Assembly (NCBI GenBank): GCA_002683405.1
Contig: NYTH01000051.1
Coordinates: 1-64,000, forward strand
Reading direction: 5' to 3'
From: Salinisphaeraceae bacterium
GTDB lineage: Bacteria; Pseudomonadota; Gammaproteobacteria; Nevskiales; Salinisphaeraceae
Length of the DNA: 64,000 nt
Below are positions 63,944-64,000 of the stretch, one piece after another. Positions within the stretch are counted from its first letter, which is position 1. Every line of letters begins with the position of its first letter. The notes below the pieces were generated by a model, which was not told the DNA's origin, searched no databases, and was given only the letters and a program-made list of their open reading frames with translations. The position numbers and the translations under genes were made by a program.

Positions 63944-64000
63944 TGAGGAATGCCACTCGCGCAGTCCGTCCGAGGCTCCAGAAACCTCCGCGCACCATAA

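Noticed and set aside
63689-63946. 85-codon open frame on plus at the right edge
   Set aside because: Antisense to the HTH protein and without any motif.

Overview
The window (64 kb, GC-rich, dense, mostly long same-strand operons with strong GGAGG-type ribosome binding sites) comes from a hydrocarbon-degrading proteobacterium. A gammaproteobacterium is the best guess, because AlkB with an AlkS/MalT-type regulator, class I PHA genes, and DUF1302/DUF1329 envelope genes occur together. The taxonomic call is inference; no rRNA or tRNA gene was recognised.

Layout. 1-4.5 kb: start of sucC and a polyhydroxyalkanoate operon (phasin-phaC-phaA-phaB). 4.7-6.2 kb: a secreted aspartic-protease-like protein and an EF-hand protein. 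6.3-10.6 kb: alkane hydroxylase alkB with a 55-residue rubredoxin and a divergent AlkS/MalT-like activator. 11.1-12.5 kb: an FAD/NAD(P) flavoprotein. 12.7-18.4 kb: a styrene operon styA-styB-styC followed by paaH and a malic enzyme, with a divergent LysR-type gene. 19.6-22.6 kb: a TPR protein and a small secreted protein. 22.6-35.7 kb: a long phenylacetate operon, paaA-B-[cupin]-C-D-E-Z-G-I-K-J, ending in a phenylacetaldehyde-dehydrogenase-like gene, with a divergent paaX-like repressor. 35.7-44.6 kb: a five-gene envelope cluster (MMPL-type RND transporter, two DUF1329 proteins, a YCF48-type protein, a DUF1302 outer-membrane protein) of unknown function. 44.8-48.6 kb: an MDR oxidoreductase, an unknown secreted protein, an SGNH hydrolase and a low-complexity secreted protein. 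48.9-53.1 kb: aldehyde dehydrogenase, thiolase-like protein and acyl-CoA dehydrogenase. 53.1-59.4 kb: a tripartite RND efflux operon with its TetR regulator. 59.8-61.2 kb: folE and an alpha/beta hydrolase. 61.3-64 kb: the edge of an AT-richer mobile element (AlpA-like regulator, primase-like replication protein, HTH protein).

How it fits together. Styrene is epoxidised by StyAB, isomerised by StyC to phenylacetaldehyde, oxidised by the aldehyde dehydrogenase to phenylacetate, activated by PaaK, and opened by PaaABCDE/PaaG/PaaZ/PaaJ/PaaH to acetyl-CoA and succinyl-CoA. Alkanes enter through AlkB. Acetyl-CoA can be stored as PHA, and C4 acids can pass through malic enzyme. Two steps or functions expected for this route are not seen: paaF and a dedicated aromatic transporter. 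The neighbouring RND/DUF cluster is a candidate for handling the hydrophobic substrate. A 14-bp motif is shared, with one mismatch, by the phasin and paaA upstream regions, which suggests (unproven) common control of storage and aromatic catabolism.
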